DNA from: Spiribacter halobius
GTDB taxonomy: Bacteria > Pseudomonadota > Gammaproteobacteria > Nitrococcales > Nitrococcaceae
Assembly (NCBI RefSeq): GCF_020883455.1
Contig: NZ_CP086615.1
Coordinates: 3,774,501 to 3,838,500, forward strand
DNA length: 64,000 nucleotides
Direction of reading: 5' to 3'
A model generated the notes under the pieces. That model saw only the letters and a program-made list of their open reading frames with translations. It had not been told where the DNA came from and made no database searches. The first letter of the stretch is position 1. The number at the start of each line of letters is the position of its first letter. This document shows, one piece after another, positions 8,856 through 17,162 of the stretch. A program made the position numbers and the translations under genes.

Positions 8856-9104
8856 CTAACGCGGCGGGTTGATCTCGTCGGTGCGCTCGCCTTCCTCGAG
8901 CGCGAGGTGGACGGCGGCGTCGAGCCGGCGCAGCAGCGCGGCGAGGTTCTCACCCCGGCGACGCCGCAGCATGGCCAGGGCGTTGTGCTCGTCGTTGGCG
9001 ATGGCGACGACGCCGACCGGGTCGAGGTGGCCGACCGTGATCTGGCCATCCTCCTCGATCAGGGCCTCGATGTTCGGCAGTGCCGGTGGCGGGGGCTCGG
9101 TCAT
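8856..9104 (-). CDS. Small accessory protein of the IS66 element
   Basis: 82 residues (MTEPPPPALPNIEALIEEDG...), acidic at the N-terminus and helical in the middle (NALAMLRRRRGENLAALLRR). It starts 11 bp after the tnpC stop and ends just inside the left inverted repeat, so it moves with the element. I recognise no domain; its role in transposition is unknown. Confidence 0.55.
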   Translation of the reverse strand: MTEPPPPALPNIEALIEEDGQITVGHLDPVGVVAIANDEHNALAMLRRRRGENLAALLRRLDAAVHLALEEGERTDEINPPR

Positions 9105-9115
9105 GGGATCTTCGC

Positions 9116-10693
9116 TCAGGCAGCCTGACGGCGATGGTCGCCCAGCTCGGCGGCCAGGTTCCAGGGCAGCAGCGCGTCGATCTCCCGGATCGGATGCTCG
9201 GCGATGCGCTCGAGCACCGTACGCAGGTAGGCGAAGGGGTCGAGCCCATTGAGTCGGGCGCTGCCGATGAGGCTGTAGATCAGTGCGGCGCGCTCCCCGC
9301 CGTGGTCGGAGCCCATGAACAGGTAGTTCTTGCGCCCGAGGGCGACCGTGCGCAGCGCCCGCTCGGCGGCGTTGTTGTCGATCTCAAGCCGCCCGTCGCC
9401 GAGGTAGCGCGCAAGCGCCTCCCAGCGGCCAAGGGCATAGCCCGCTGCCGCGGCGAGCGCGGATTTTGCCGAGAGCGTGCGCAGGATCTCCTCGAGCCAG
9501 GTTCTGAGCCCGGCAACGAGCGGGCCGGCGCGGGCCTCGCGGGCAGCGCGGCGCACCTCGGCCGGGCGGCCACGGATCTCGGCCTCCAGCGCGTAGAGCG
9601 CGCCGATGCGCGCGAGCGCCTCGCGCGCGAGCGGCGAGTCGGTGGCCGCGGCCACGTCGTGGAACTTGCGGCGCACGTGCGCCCAGCACGCCGCCTCCTC
9701 GATGCGCCCGCTGGCGTACAGCGCCCCGAAGCCGGCATAGCCGTCGGCCTGGAGCGTGCCGCGGTAGCCGGCCAGGTGGCGCTGGGGGTGGATGCCCTTG
9801 CGGTCGGCGCTGTAGCGGAAGACCACCGCGGGGGCGGCCGCGCCGCCCCAGCCGCGCTCCTCGCGCACGTAGGTCCACAGGCGCGCGGTGCGCGTGCGCC
9901 CGCGCCCGGGATCGAGCACCGGCACCGGCGTGTCGTCGGCGTGCAGGCTCGCGCCACCGAGGACGTGGCGCTCCAGCGCCTCGCCGAGCGGGGCGAGCAG
10001 CGCGCTCGCCGCGCCCACCCAGTCGGCGAGCGTGGAGCGCTCGATGGCAACGCCCTCGCGGGCATAGATCTGCGCCTGGCGGTAGAGCGGCAGGTGATCG
10101 CAGTACTTCGCCACGAGCACGTGGGCGAGCAGCCCCGGGCCGGCGAGCCCTCGGGCGATGGGCCGCTCCGCAGCCGGCGCCTGCACCACCGCCGCGCAGG
10201 CGCGGCAGCGCTGCTTGGGGCGCACGTGGCGGATCACCCGGAAGGAGGCCGGTACGTACTCGAGCACCTCCGAGACGTCCTCACCGAAGGTGACCAGCAC
10301 CCCGCCGCAGCTCGGGCAGGCGCAGGGGCCCTCATGGCGCTGGGTCTCACGCGACAGGTGCGCCGGCAGCGCCCGCGGGGTGCGCGGCGCGCTCTGCCGT
10401 GCCGGCTTGGTGGCAGGGGGAGCCGCCACCGCTTCCCCGGCCGGCTCCCCGCCAAGCGCCTCGATGGCGAGCTCGAGCTGCGCGATCTGCGCCTGCAGCC
10501 GCTCCGAGGAGCGCCCGAACTGCATCCGGCGCAGCTTCGCGAGCTGCAGGCGCAGCCGCTCGAGCTCCTCGGCCTGGCGGCGCACCGTCGCCTGCGAGGC
10601 GGCAAGCTCCGCGCGGCTCGCGAGCAGCAGCTCGCGCAGCGCCGCGGCGTCGACGGGCAGGGCGTCAGGCGGATGGGGAGTGGTGGATTGCAC
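9116..10693 (-). CDS. tnpC: IS66 family transposase TnpC
   Basis: 525 residues, full length for the family. The N-terminal 60 residues are a leucine-rich coiled coil (LERLRLQLAKLRRMQFGRSS). Next is a zinc-finger region (CACPSCGGVL, RCRACAAVVQAP). The DDE catalytic core has LHADDTPVPVLDPGRG (first Asp), LQADGYAGFGALY (second Asp) and a C-terminal region ending with the IS66 helix ERALRTVALGRKNYLFMGSD. Catalyses strand transfer. Transcribed after tnpA and tnpB. Confidence 0.95.
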   Translation of the reverse strand: MQSTTPHPPDALPVDAAALRELLLASRAELAASQATVRRQAEELERLRLQLAKLRRMQFGRSSERLQAQIAQLELAIEALGGEPAGEAVAAPPATKPARQSAPRTPRALPAHLSRETQRHEGPCACPSCGGVLVTFGEDVSEVLEYVPASFRVIRHVRPKQRCRACAAVVQAPAAERPIARGLAGPGLLAHVLVAKYCDHLPLYRQAQIYAREGVAIERSTLADWVGAASALLAPLGEALERHVLGGASLHADDTPVPVLDPGRGRTRTARLWTYVREERGWGGAAAPAVVFRYSADRKGIHPQRHLAGYRGTLQADGYAGFGALYASGRIEEAACWAHVRRKFHDVAAATDSPLAREALARIGALYALEAEIRGRPAEVRRAAREARAGPLVAGLRTWLEEILRTLSAKSALAAAAGYALGRWEALARYLGDGRLEIDNNAAERALRTVALGRKNYLFMGSDHGGERAALIYSLIGSARLNGLDPFAYLRTVLERIAEHPIREIDALLPWNLAAELGDHRRQAA

Positions 10694-10744
10694 CGGCTAA
10701 TTATACCCGGGCAGATCGGCCAAGTCGCTCTTTTTCGGATCGAT

Positions 10745-11092
10745 TCAGGCCGCGCATTGCGGGTCGAAGGTGCGCTGCGGGAGGCGCCAGTCGATGCCCT
10801 CGAGCAGCATCGAGAGCTGTGCGGCGGTGAGGTGCACCGCCCCCTCGCGCACCTGCGGCCAGATGAACCGGCCCCGCTCGAGGCGCTTGGCATAGAGGCA
10901 CAGCCCCTGGCCGTCCCACCAGAGCACCTTGATCCGATCCCCGCGCCGGCCGCGGAAGACGAACAGCTGCCCCGAGAAGGCGTTCTTCGCCAGCGCCTGC
11001 TGCACCAGCGCCGCGAGCCCGTCGAAGCCCTTGCGCATGTCGGTCACGCCGGCCACCAGGTAGATGCGCACCCCCGAGGGCAGCGCGATCAT
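10745..11092 (-). CDS. tnpB: IS66 family accessory protein TnpB
   Basis: 115 residues with the conserved IS66 Orf2 pattern: MIALPSGVRIYLVAGVTDMR, KGFDGLAALV, LFVFRGRRGDRIKVLWWDGQ and GLCLYAKRLERGRF. It overlaps the end of tnpA by 4 bp, indicating translational coupling. TnpB is needed for efficient IS66 transposition, but its biochemical role is not established. Confidence 0.94.
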   Translation of the reverse strand: MIALPSGVRIYLVAGVTDMRKGFDGLAALVQQALAKNAFSGQLFVFRGRRGDRIKVLWWDGQGLCLYAKRLERGRFIWPQVREGAVHLTAAQLSMLLEGIDWRLPQRTFDPQCAA

Positions 11093-11481
11093 CGCCCGAG
11101 CACCTCGAGCGCGACGCGCAGGGCCGCGGCGTCCGCCGCGCCGCGCACCACCAGGCGGTGGCCGGCGGCGAGCACGATCTCCAGGCTGCCCGACGGCGCC
11201 GCGCTCTTCACCTCCGGCGGCACCGGCGGCGGCTCGGAGGCGGCCAGGCGCACCGGCAGCAGGCTCAGCGCCGAACCCTCACTCGGCGCCCCAAGTTCCC
11301 CGAGGCGGTAGAGCCGGCGCCAGCGGAAGAGCTGGTTGGCGTTGACGTCGTGGCGGCGCGCGACCACCGAGACCGAGTCCGGGCCCTCGAGGCTCTCCTC
11401 AACGAGGCGGCGCTTGTATTCAATGCTGAAGCGCCGCCGGCGCTGGCGGCTCAGCGTCTGATCCCCATCGATGGTGTCCAC
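11089..11481 (-). CDS. tnpA: IS66 family accessory protein TnpA (HTH)
   Basis: About 130 residues. After a short leader it reads RRRRFSIEYKRRLVEESLEG and VVARRHDVNANQLFRWRRLY, a transposase-8-type helix-turn-helix. The GTG at 11481 follows TTGGAGGCGA and is preferred; a GTG at 11505 in the same frame is the longer alternative. First gene of the three-gene IS66 operon. Confidence 0.88.
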   Translation of the reverse strand: MDTIDGDQTLSRQRRRRFSIEYKRRLVEESLEGPDSVSVVARRHDVNANQLFRWRRLYRLGELGAPSEGSALSLLPVRLAASEPPPVPPEVKSAAPSGSLEIVLAAGHRLVVRGAADAAALRVALEVLGR

Positions 11482-11688
11482 CTCGCCTCCAAGTGGGCAC
11501 CTCACAAGTGCCCGCCTATGCGTGAGCGCTGATCATCGGCGAGGCGACGTCACAACGAGAAGTGGGTGCTGGCCGGACGCTTACTGCCTAGCGCCCCGGT
11601 GGCGTATTTCATTCTCCCTCTTTTTGCGATAGCTTCACCGCCGCAGTAATACCTGCGAGCCAAGAGAAACTGAAACAGGAGGCATCGA

Positions 11689-12006
11689 GTGGATCTATCC
11701 AAACACAGCATCAAGGAACTTGAGCAGCTGAAGCGCGACATCGAGAAAGAGATCGGCAGGAAGCAGCAGGAAGAGAAGAAGGAAGCGCTGCGCGAGGCAA
11801 AACGCGTCGCCGAGAAGTATGGTTTCGCGCTCGACGACCTCGTCGGTAGTGCGCCGAAGGCCAAGAAGCGTGCAGGCAAGGCGCCTGCCAAGTTCCGTCA
11901 TCCGGACGATCCAACCAAGACCTGGTCCGGGCGGGGCCGCAAGCCGCAGTGGATAAAGGACTGGGAGCAAACTGGGGGCGATCTCGACAAGCTCCGTGTG
12001 GCCTGA
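11689..12006 (+). CDS. H-NS family histone-like protein
   Basis: 105 residues from a GTG start preceded by AGGAGG. The N-terminal half is a long helix for oligomerisation (IKELEQLKRDIEKEIGRKQQ). The C-terminus has the DNA-binding core TWSGRGRKPQWIKDWEQTGG, with the W-x-GRGRxP loop that enters AT-rich minor grooves. H-NS proteins silence foreign, AT-rich genes. A copy on the element could mask its cargo from the host. The IS66 insertion lies about 100 bp upstream, so its promoter may be affected. Confidence 0.92.
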   Translation: MDLSKHSIKELEQLKRDIEKEIGRKQQEEKKEALREAKRVAEKYGFALDDLVGSAPKAKKRAGKAPAKFRHPDDPTKTWSGRGRKPQWIKDWEQTGGDLDKLRVA

Positions 12007-12036
12007 CGGCTCGGCCATCTGAGGAACCGGTCGGCT

Positions 12037-12056
12037 CCCGGCGCTTGAGCGCCGGG
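12037..12056 (+). terminator. Hairpin after the hns-like gene
   Basis: CCCGGCGC, loop TTGA, GCGCCGGG, followed by TTCT. It lies 30 bp after the stop; a short T-tract makes it a plausible but weak intrinsic terminator. Confidence 0.5.
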
Positions 12057-12627
12057 TTCTAGCTCATGGTGAAGTGAGCCCCTACCGCGCTAGCCCGAAC
12101 TCTGGCATCTCCCGCTCAAGGGCAACAGGCGCAAGTACCTTCGGGTGGGGAAAGGCACATGGAATTGGCTACGGTCGACCCTTGCCGTGCCCTCGGAAAT
12201 GGGCGGAAGAACCTGTCGCAAACTTGCTTCGCTCGGAGGCTGTGAACCGCTACGTCAGCTCGCGAACGATTCGGCACCGAACTTATTCACGCCCGGCTGT
12301 ATGACTCCGATCCCGGCACCGAGCGAATAGGGTCCGGGCGCGGTTTAAAGGACTCAGCCAACGTGCTGAAGATTCCCACGCGCCCCGTTCGTAGGCCCCC
12401 CGTGATCCAGGCATTGGGTCCATGGGGGGTGCTCCTAACCAGCCGAATTCCACCTCCGGCTCAAGCGCGACTCGCTTCGACGGACAGGCAGCTGGCTCGT
12501 GGCTGGTATGCCAGGGCGCTGTACCGAAACGCGTTGTCTCCGTCGATGCACAGTGAACGCGCATCGATGGCAGGGCACGAACGATCGGTCCAAGATCCTG
12601 TGGACGCTCCCGCCTCCGGTGACAGAC
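12057..12627. other. Gene-free stretch between hns-like gene and ccdA
   Basis: Several short frames exist but none has a recognisable product or ribosome site. I see no clear repeats. It may be decayed cargo. Confidence 0.4.
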
Positions 12628-12879
12628 ATGGCTTTTGGGCATGACAGCCGACGCAGCACGAAGAAGCGCGCCGTCCACCTAAGCCTCGATAGCGCCGTGG
12701 TTGATGAGGCAAGGTCACAGGGGATTAATCTGTCGCAGGTCCTCGAGGGGCATCTGCGCGAGGCGCTGCGGGCGCACCGCGAGCAGACCTGGCGTAATGA
12801 GAACCGCGACGCGATCCGGCACTACAACGAGCGCGCGGCTGAGCGCGGCAGCTTCGGCGACCGCTTCCGCTGTTTCTGA
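12628..12879 (+). CDS. ccdA: CcdA-family antitoxin
   Basis: 83 residues: a ribbon-helix-helix N-terminus (STKKRAVHLSLDSAVVDEAR, NLSQVLEGHLREAL) and the typical C-terminal toxin-neutralising tail WRNENRDAIRHYNERAAERG. CcdA binds its own operator and inhibits the gyrase poison CcdB. The downstream toxin reading frame is broken, so this antitoxin is orphaned here, although it could still act on another CcdB in the cell. Confidence 0.88.
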   Translation: MAFGHDSRRSTKKRAVHLSLDSAVVDEARSQGINLSQVLEGHLREALRAHREQTWRNENRDAIRHYNERAAERGSFGDRFRCF

Positions 12880-12991
12880 TACGCCGGTTCGATGGACTGA
12901 CCAACACCGATGTCCAGAGCGCACAGTGGCCCCACGCCTGATTGCGCTCCAGCATGACCTCCTCGACAATCTCAGTGCCGTCGTGCCTCCC
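12876..12991 (+). pseudogene. ccdB: Truncated, frameshifted CcdB toxin remnant
   Basis: Starting at the ccdA stop, one frame reads IRRFDGLTNTDVQSAQW and the next continues APRLIALQHDLLDNLSAVVP. Together they match the first 40 or so residues of CcdB. One lost G near 12929 explains the shift. The remaining 60 residues, including the gyrase-poisoning C-terminus, are absent, and the XRE gene begins at 13009. The toxin cannot be functional. Confidence 0.75.
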
Positions 12992-13008
12992 CACTCAGGG
13001 ACCTACCC

Positions 13009-13392
13009 ATGGACTGCGACGCCTACGAACTGCTGGATCAGCTTGCCAAGCGCCCCGCCACTCGGGAGGCCATGCGCCGTTCGGCTCTTGCCCTCGAGCT
13101 AGGACGGCTCGCCTTTGACATGCGCTCAGCGGCCGGCCTTAGCCAGGCGCAGCTTGCCAAGCGCCTGGGCACAAGCCGCACCGTGATCTCGCGACTTGAG
13201 GGGGGCAACGCCGGGCGCGTCCCCGGGCTCGATCAGATCGACAAAATTGCCGAGGCCTGTGGCTTCGAGGTCCGCCTCGAGGCCACCCGGATGCGTCCCG
13301 AGGCGGGTGCAGAAACGGCGGAAGTGGCCAGATTTCGCTTCTCTGTCACCAGCGCTGCCCCCTCCACGGCCGAGATCCCCCCTCGGCGGTAG
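13009..13392 (+). CDS. XRE-family HTH regulator (antitoxin-like)
   Basis: 127 residues. Residues 35-90 form a Cro/C1-type helix-turn-helix (MRSAAGLSQAQLAKRLGTSR, TVISRLEGGNAGRV, IDKIAEACGFEV), the arrangement seen in HigA-type antitoxins. No HigB/RelE-like toxin is directly adjacent. It lies 17 bp after the ccdB remnant. Confidence 0.75.
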   Translation: MDCDAYELLDQLAKRPATREAMRRSALALELGRLAFDMRSAAGLSQAQLAKRLGTSRTVISRLEGGNAGRVPGLDQIDKIAEACGFEVRLEATRMRPEAGAETAEVARFRFSVTSAAPSTAEIPPRR

Positions 13393-13605
13393 CGCCAATG
13401 GCAACCGCATTGGCGCTGCTTGCCTGGCGCCTCGGGTTGAGCGCTACGCGTCTTGCCGTGCACGTGGCACTGCGCGCCTGCGCGAGCGGCGAAGGATCTT
13501 AGTAGGCCGCGCCTGGACGACCCCAAGGGGCCGTCCGGCATCGCCCGCGACAGGGCCGGATCAGTGGCACGCATTCGCCTGCTCGGTCGAGCCCCATATC
13601 CTTGG
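13393..13605. other. Short intergenic stretch between convergent XRE and TnsF-like genes
   Basis: No gene seen. The minus-strand frame here does not continue the recombinase domain of the TnsF-like protein in any recognisable way. Confidence 0.35.
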
Positions 13606-15168
13606 TCACCCGGCATGCTGGCGTACGTAGTACTTCACGGCATGCGTGGACAGGGGCTGAACACCATTACGCCCAGGAAACAGCATCTCACCACGTGCCT
13701 CATCCAGGACTGACTCCCGAAATAGCCGCGCGACCTTCTCCTCGAGCCGAATATCCGACTCCCCAGGCCACAGAACGACTTTGTGACCCTGGTGGGTGAC
13801 CTCAGACCGGGTGAGCGCGAGCACGCGGGTTAGCGGCACTCCATAGAGGCGTGCAAGCAGTTCCGCCACCAGGGCGCGGCGCTTGGCGGCGGTGCAGGGC
13901 CGCTCCAGCGCCGTGGTGATCTGGCGGACCGTATGCTCAACGCGCGATGCATACCGGTTCTTCCTGGGTGGACGCCCCGGGGGCAACGCGATTGAGAGGC
14001 CGTGCTGCACCTTCAGAAAACGCACAAACCGCGTGAGGCTCGCCCGGTGGCCCGGATGGCGTCGAAGAAATCGCGTCAGGTGCTTCGCGTCGAGCTCGGT
14101 GGGCCGTTCAACCTGGGCGTGCTCTAGCAGCTTCGCTGCAGCGTTGACATAGACGCGTATGGATTTCTCGCGAAGCTTCGCCTGGGTATCCCGCGATAGC
14201 CAGTCAGCGTATTCGTGAAGCGTCCCGACCCAGACCCGATCGCCGAGGCGCTGGAGAGCCTGCAGTCGCCTGTCTCGCTCGATGAGCTCCGCGAGGTCAT
14301 CGTTGCTCCACGGCAGTCGAAGGCGGCGCACAAGGTAGGAAACCGGGAGGTAGTGCCGCCGAAGCCCCTCGGCTGTGAAAATGCGGTAGAGCGACTCCTG
14401 CGAGACCTCCTTCCAGTCGCTCAAGTGCCGATCGATCTCGGCGAAGAACTGCGCATAGTGGTCAAGTCGGCCCACCAGGGCCCCATCGGAGACCTCGAGC
14501 ACCGGCGAGCGACAGAAGTCCACGAATAGCCGGCGCACCCAGTACTGCTCGATGAGCTCTGCGTTCAAAGACGTGCGCCGCTCGGCACGCTCGCGCAGGG
14601 CGCAGGGGTCACAGAGGCGCCCCCCGCCCCCTGGGACCGGGACTCCACAACGAGGGCAGGCGTGGGATACCGGCCGTTCTGCGCCGCAGTCCCCACAAAG
14701 CGGGTGTCCCTGCGCGTCACGGCGCAGCACCTTACGGTATCGGCGGCAGACGCGGCACGTCTCCCGGGTAGGGTCGCAGCTCGAGCAGACTGCAGCGCCA
14801 TCGCGGATCCCGGGTAGCTCGCGAACACTTCGGCCGCAATGGCCGCATGTCTTCAGCTTTCGGTAGTACCGCGCGCAGGAGGGGCAGACGGCGCCGGCCT
14901 CGATAACGCGCCCTGCGACCGGCACCGGGCGCTCGCAGCGAACACACCGTCGGCTATTCCGCCAGCACTCGCCGCAAAGCCCATGGCCACGGTTGCGATG
15001 CACGCGAGTAGTGCGCCCGCACTGCTCGCAGCTCACGCGGATGAAAAGGCGCGCGTAGCAACTCTGGCAGTACCGGTTACCGCGGTAGCGCCGGTGCGCC
15101 TTGGCCATCGCGCGACCACATTCATCGCAACGGCGGCTGGCCTCTGCGGCGTGGTCCGATTGGCTCAT
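13606..15168 (-). CDS. tnsF: TnsF-like target selector: Cys-rich zinc-ribbon array plus inactive tyrosine-recombinase domain
   Basis: 520 residues. The first 190 hold a run of CxxC pairs (CDECGR, CQSCYA, CEQCGR, CGECWR, CVRCER, CPSCAR, CGHCGR, CSSCDP, CRVCRR, CGDCGA, CPRCG, CDPCAL), probably consecutive zinc ribbons. Residues about 310-400 resemble a recombinase SAM-like core-binding domain. From about 420 a tyrosine-recombinase catalytic fold begins (LLARLYGVPLTRVLALTRSE), but the usual G-x-R Arg is replaced (GVPLTR) and the protein ends at LSTHAVKYYVRQHAG, before the HxxR box and Tyr. Known TnsF has an inactivated recombinase domain and directs Tn6022-like elements to comM. It is the last gene of the tns cassette. 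Confidence 0.8.
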   Translation of the reverse strand: MSQSDHAAEASRRCDECGRAMAKAHRRYRGNRYCQSCYARLFIRVSCEQCGRTTRVHRNRGHGLCGECWRNSRRCVRCERPVPVAGRVIEAGAVCPSCARYYRKLKTCGHCGRSVRELPGIRDGAAVCSSCDPTRETCRVCRRYRKVLRRDAQGHPLCGDCGAERPVSHACPRCGVPVPGGGGRLCDPCALRERAERRTSLNAELIEQYWVRRLFVDFCRSPVLEVSDGALVGRLDHYAQFFAEIDRHLSDWKEVSQESLYRIFTAEGLRRHYLPVSYLVRRLRLPWSNDDLAELIERDRRLQALQRLGDRVWVGTLHEYADWLSRDTQAKLREKSIRVYVNAAAKLLEHAQVERPTELDAKHLTRFLRRHPGHRASLTRFVRFLKVQHGLSIALPPGRPPRKNRYASRVEHTVRQITTALERPCTAAKRRALVAELLARLYGVPLTRVLALTRSEVTHQGHKVVLWPGESDIRLEEKVARLFRESVLDEARGEMLFPGRNGVQPLSTHAVKYYVRQHAG

Positions 15169-15198
15169 TGCCCACTTCCCTCTGGGGCAGTTGCTCGG

Positions 15199-16275
15199 CT
15201 AGGTCAACGACTTTAGCAGCGCACGGGCCCGGCGCTCCCGGTAGGCCTCGAGCTTCTCACGCTTGCGTCGCTGCCAGGCGGCAGCCGGGCGGGCCGAGCG
15301 CGTGACCCGAGTCCGCTGCTGTCCCGATGGGAGGCGGGCGATCTCGGCGGCGACGACCCCGTCGAGGTGAAGTCTTGCGAAGACACGCTGGGTCATACGG
15401 GACTCCTGGGCGCCTACTCGGAACGCCTCCGGCCAGTTCGACAGCCAGGCCGCCACGGTCTCGATCAAGAGCGCGCGTTGCTCGACTCTCCGATGTTCCA
15501 GGCGTCGCCGCTCCAGCGATCCCTCAGGCAAACCGGGAAGACCGAGACTTGCCCTGAGCCGCGCATGGATGCGCGGGTCGCCGACAGCCGAGAATAAGGA
15601 GCGATAGGTCGCGGCCGAGCCCTGGGGGTACGCGTCGACATCTTGCCGCGCCTCACTCGCCCGCACACCAGCAGCCGAGAGCAGCAGTCGCTGCAGGGCC
15701 CAGGCGCTCGCTGATGGCTGCGCCGCGGTCTCCGCGGGCGCAGACAGAAGCCCATGGCAGCGCTCACAGGCCTCGAGCCGTGGAATCAGGTTGCGATGCG
15801 GCGCGGGTGGGGCTCCGCAGTGGGGACAGGCGTCGAGCAGAACGCGTCGGTGGCGCTCACACCCGAAGACGAACGCAAGGCGCCAGCGCTTGATAAAGCC
15901 GCTGCCTTCGGCGAGGCAGTCGGGGCAGAATTGCTGGCCATGGTGCTGCCTCGCCCGGTGATAGATGCCGAGCGAGAGCACGAAGGGAGTAACGCCCGGG
16001 ATGCTCGCGTTCTTGACCAGCGCGGCCTGTTCCGGAGCCAGGGTTAGGTCGGTGACCTCGGGCAACGAGAGGCCCGACGTCTTGCACGCGGCCGCGAGCA
16101 CGGCGAGGGGTACGCCCCGGTCAATGTCGCGTGTCCAGAGCTCCATCCTCGGCCAGTAGAGCCGGTGGAACCGATAGGGCTGACTCCCGTGCGCGAACGC
16201 AACGCGACAGAGATAGGAGCTGAGAAGCTCCTCGGGGCGTGGCCGCAGCCGGAACGCCCATCGGGCGGGGATCAC
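15199..16275 (-). CDS. tniQ: TniQ/TnsD-family protein
   Basis: 358 residues. It opens with the TniQ signature RPRPEELLSSYLCRVAFAHG. A zinc-binding block follows (FCPDCLAEG, FGCERHRRVLLDACPHCGAP, CERCHG). The C-terminal part is a helical, arginine-rich region. TniQ proteins connect the target-recognition factor to TnsC. The 358-residue length suits a short TniQ working with a separate selector. Its ATG overlaps the tnsC stop (ATGA). Confidence 0.88.
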   Translation of the reverse strand: MIPARWAFRLRPRPEELLSSYLCRVAFAHGSQPYRFHRLYWPRMELWTRDIDRGVPLAVLAAACKTSGLSLPEVTDLTLAPEQAALVKNASIPGVTPFVLSLGIYHRARQHHGQQFCPDCLAEGSGFIKRWRLAFVFGCERHRRVLLDACPHCGAPPAPHRNLIPRLEACERCHGLLSAPAETAAQPSASAWALQRLLLSAAGVRASEARQDVDAYPQGSAATYRSLFSAVGDPRIHARLRASLGLPGLPEGSLERRRLEHRRVEQRALLIETVAAWLSNWPEAFRVGAQESRMTQRVFARLHLDGVVAAEIARLPSGQQRTRVTRSARPAAAWQRRKREKLEAYRERRARALLKSLT

Positions 16276-17162
16276 AGCGCCCGCGCCTGCTCACCGTAGT
16301 TCTTCAGGCTCACCCACTCGATCTCGTCGAGCATCTGCGGCTCGATACGCTCCTTGCCCTCGCGCAGCGCATGCACGGCCGCGGCCTTCAGCACGCCGCT
16401 CACACCCCCGATCAGCCCCTCACTCATGTTGAACACCTTGATCGCCGTTTCCCGGTTGGTGAGGTTGGACGGCTCGGCAAGCGGCAGAAGACGCTCGAAG
16501 CTCGCGAGCAGGCGCAGGAACTCCCGGTCCAGCTTCCAGCGGGCAAGCCCGAACGGCGCGAAGCGGCTGGAGATCTGCGGGTCGGTGTGCAGCGCGCGGA
16601 TCGCATCCCGCGTGCCCACCGCCACGATCGGGAGCTTAAGCGCGTTGCTCAGGTTCTTCAGTACGCCGAGGAAGTGGCGCTGGGCTCGAGCATGTCCGTA
16701 GAGGATGTTGTGGATCTCATCGATGACGAGCATGCGGCACTTGACGTACTCGAGCACCGAGAGCGCCTGCTCCTTTTTGCGCTGTACCGGGTCAGTGTCA
16801 CGGTGCGCGATCATGAGCTGCAGGAGCAGCTCGGACCAGAACCGGGACTCGTTCGGCTCCGAGGGCATGTTCATCACCACGACCGGCACTTCCGGGTGGC
16901 CGTTGTCGCGACAGTAGGATGGGTACAGGCTCTCGAAGTGGGAGATGATGGTGCTCTTCCCGTTGCCGCTTTCCCCGACGAGCAACATGTTCTGCATGCG
17001 CAGCGTCCTGGGGTACATCAACAGGTCGGAGAGCGCGTCGATCGCCTGCTGCGCCCGCGAGTATCCGATCCACCGATCCCGGCGAAGCTCGTGAATCCGC
17101 GCAGACAGCGGAAGGTCAACGGTGTCCCTGATTTCCCACTCAAGGTGCTCGAGGCTCTTCAT
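16272..17162 (-). CDS. tnsC: TnsC/TniB AAA+ ATPase
   Basis: 296 residues. Walker A at VGESGNGKSTIISHF, Walker B at MLVIDEIHNIL, sensor region PIVAVGTRDAI. TnsC-family ATPases polymerise on target DNA and activate the transposase. The length and the IGYSRAQQAIDALSDLLMYP N-terminus fit the TniB-like branch. Start and stop overlap neighbours by 4 bp on both sides, so tnsB-tnsC-tniQ is tightly coupled. Confidence 0.92.
   Translation of the reverse strand: MKSLEHLEWEIRDTVDLPLSARIHELRRDRWIGYSRAQQAIDALSDLLMYPRTLRMQNMLLVGESGNGKSTIISHFESLYPSYCRDNGHPEVPVVVMNMPSEPNESRFWSELLLQLMIAHRDTDPVQRKKEQALSVLEYVKCRMLVIDEIHNILYGHARAQRHFLGVLKNLSNALKLPIVAVGTRDAIRALHTDPQISSRFAPFGLARWKLDREFLRLLASFERLLPLAEPSNLTNRETAIKVFNMSEGLIGGVSGVLKAAAVHALREGKERIEPQMLDEIEWVSLKNYGEQARAL

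Larger units (their letters stand above)
8813..11584. mobile_element. Complete IS66-family insertion sequence
   Basis: Both ends begin GTAAGCGT (8813 inward, 11584 inward on the other strand), as in IS66-type termini. Eight bases, TGCCTAGC, stand directly outside each end (8805-8812 and 11585-11592), a perfect 8-bp target duplication as expected for IS66. Inside are tnpA, tnpB and tnpC on the minus strand plus one small frame. All look intact, so insertion is probably recent. It landed between csrA and the hns-like gene. Confidence 0.95.

Noticed and set aside
9080-11311. A 743-codon open frame on the plus strand
   Set aside because: It is antisense to tnpC and tnpB of the IS66 element, with arginine- and alanine-rich translation and no family resemblance.
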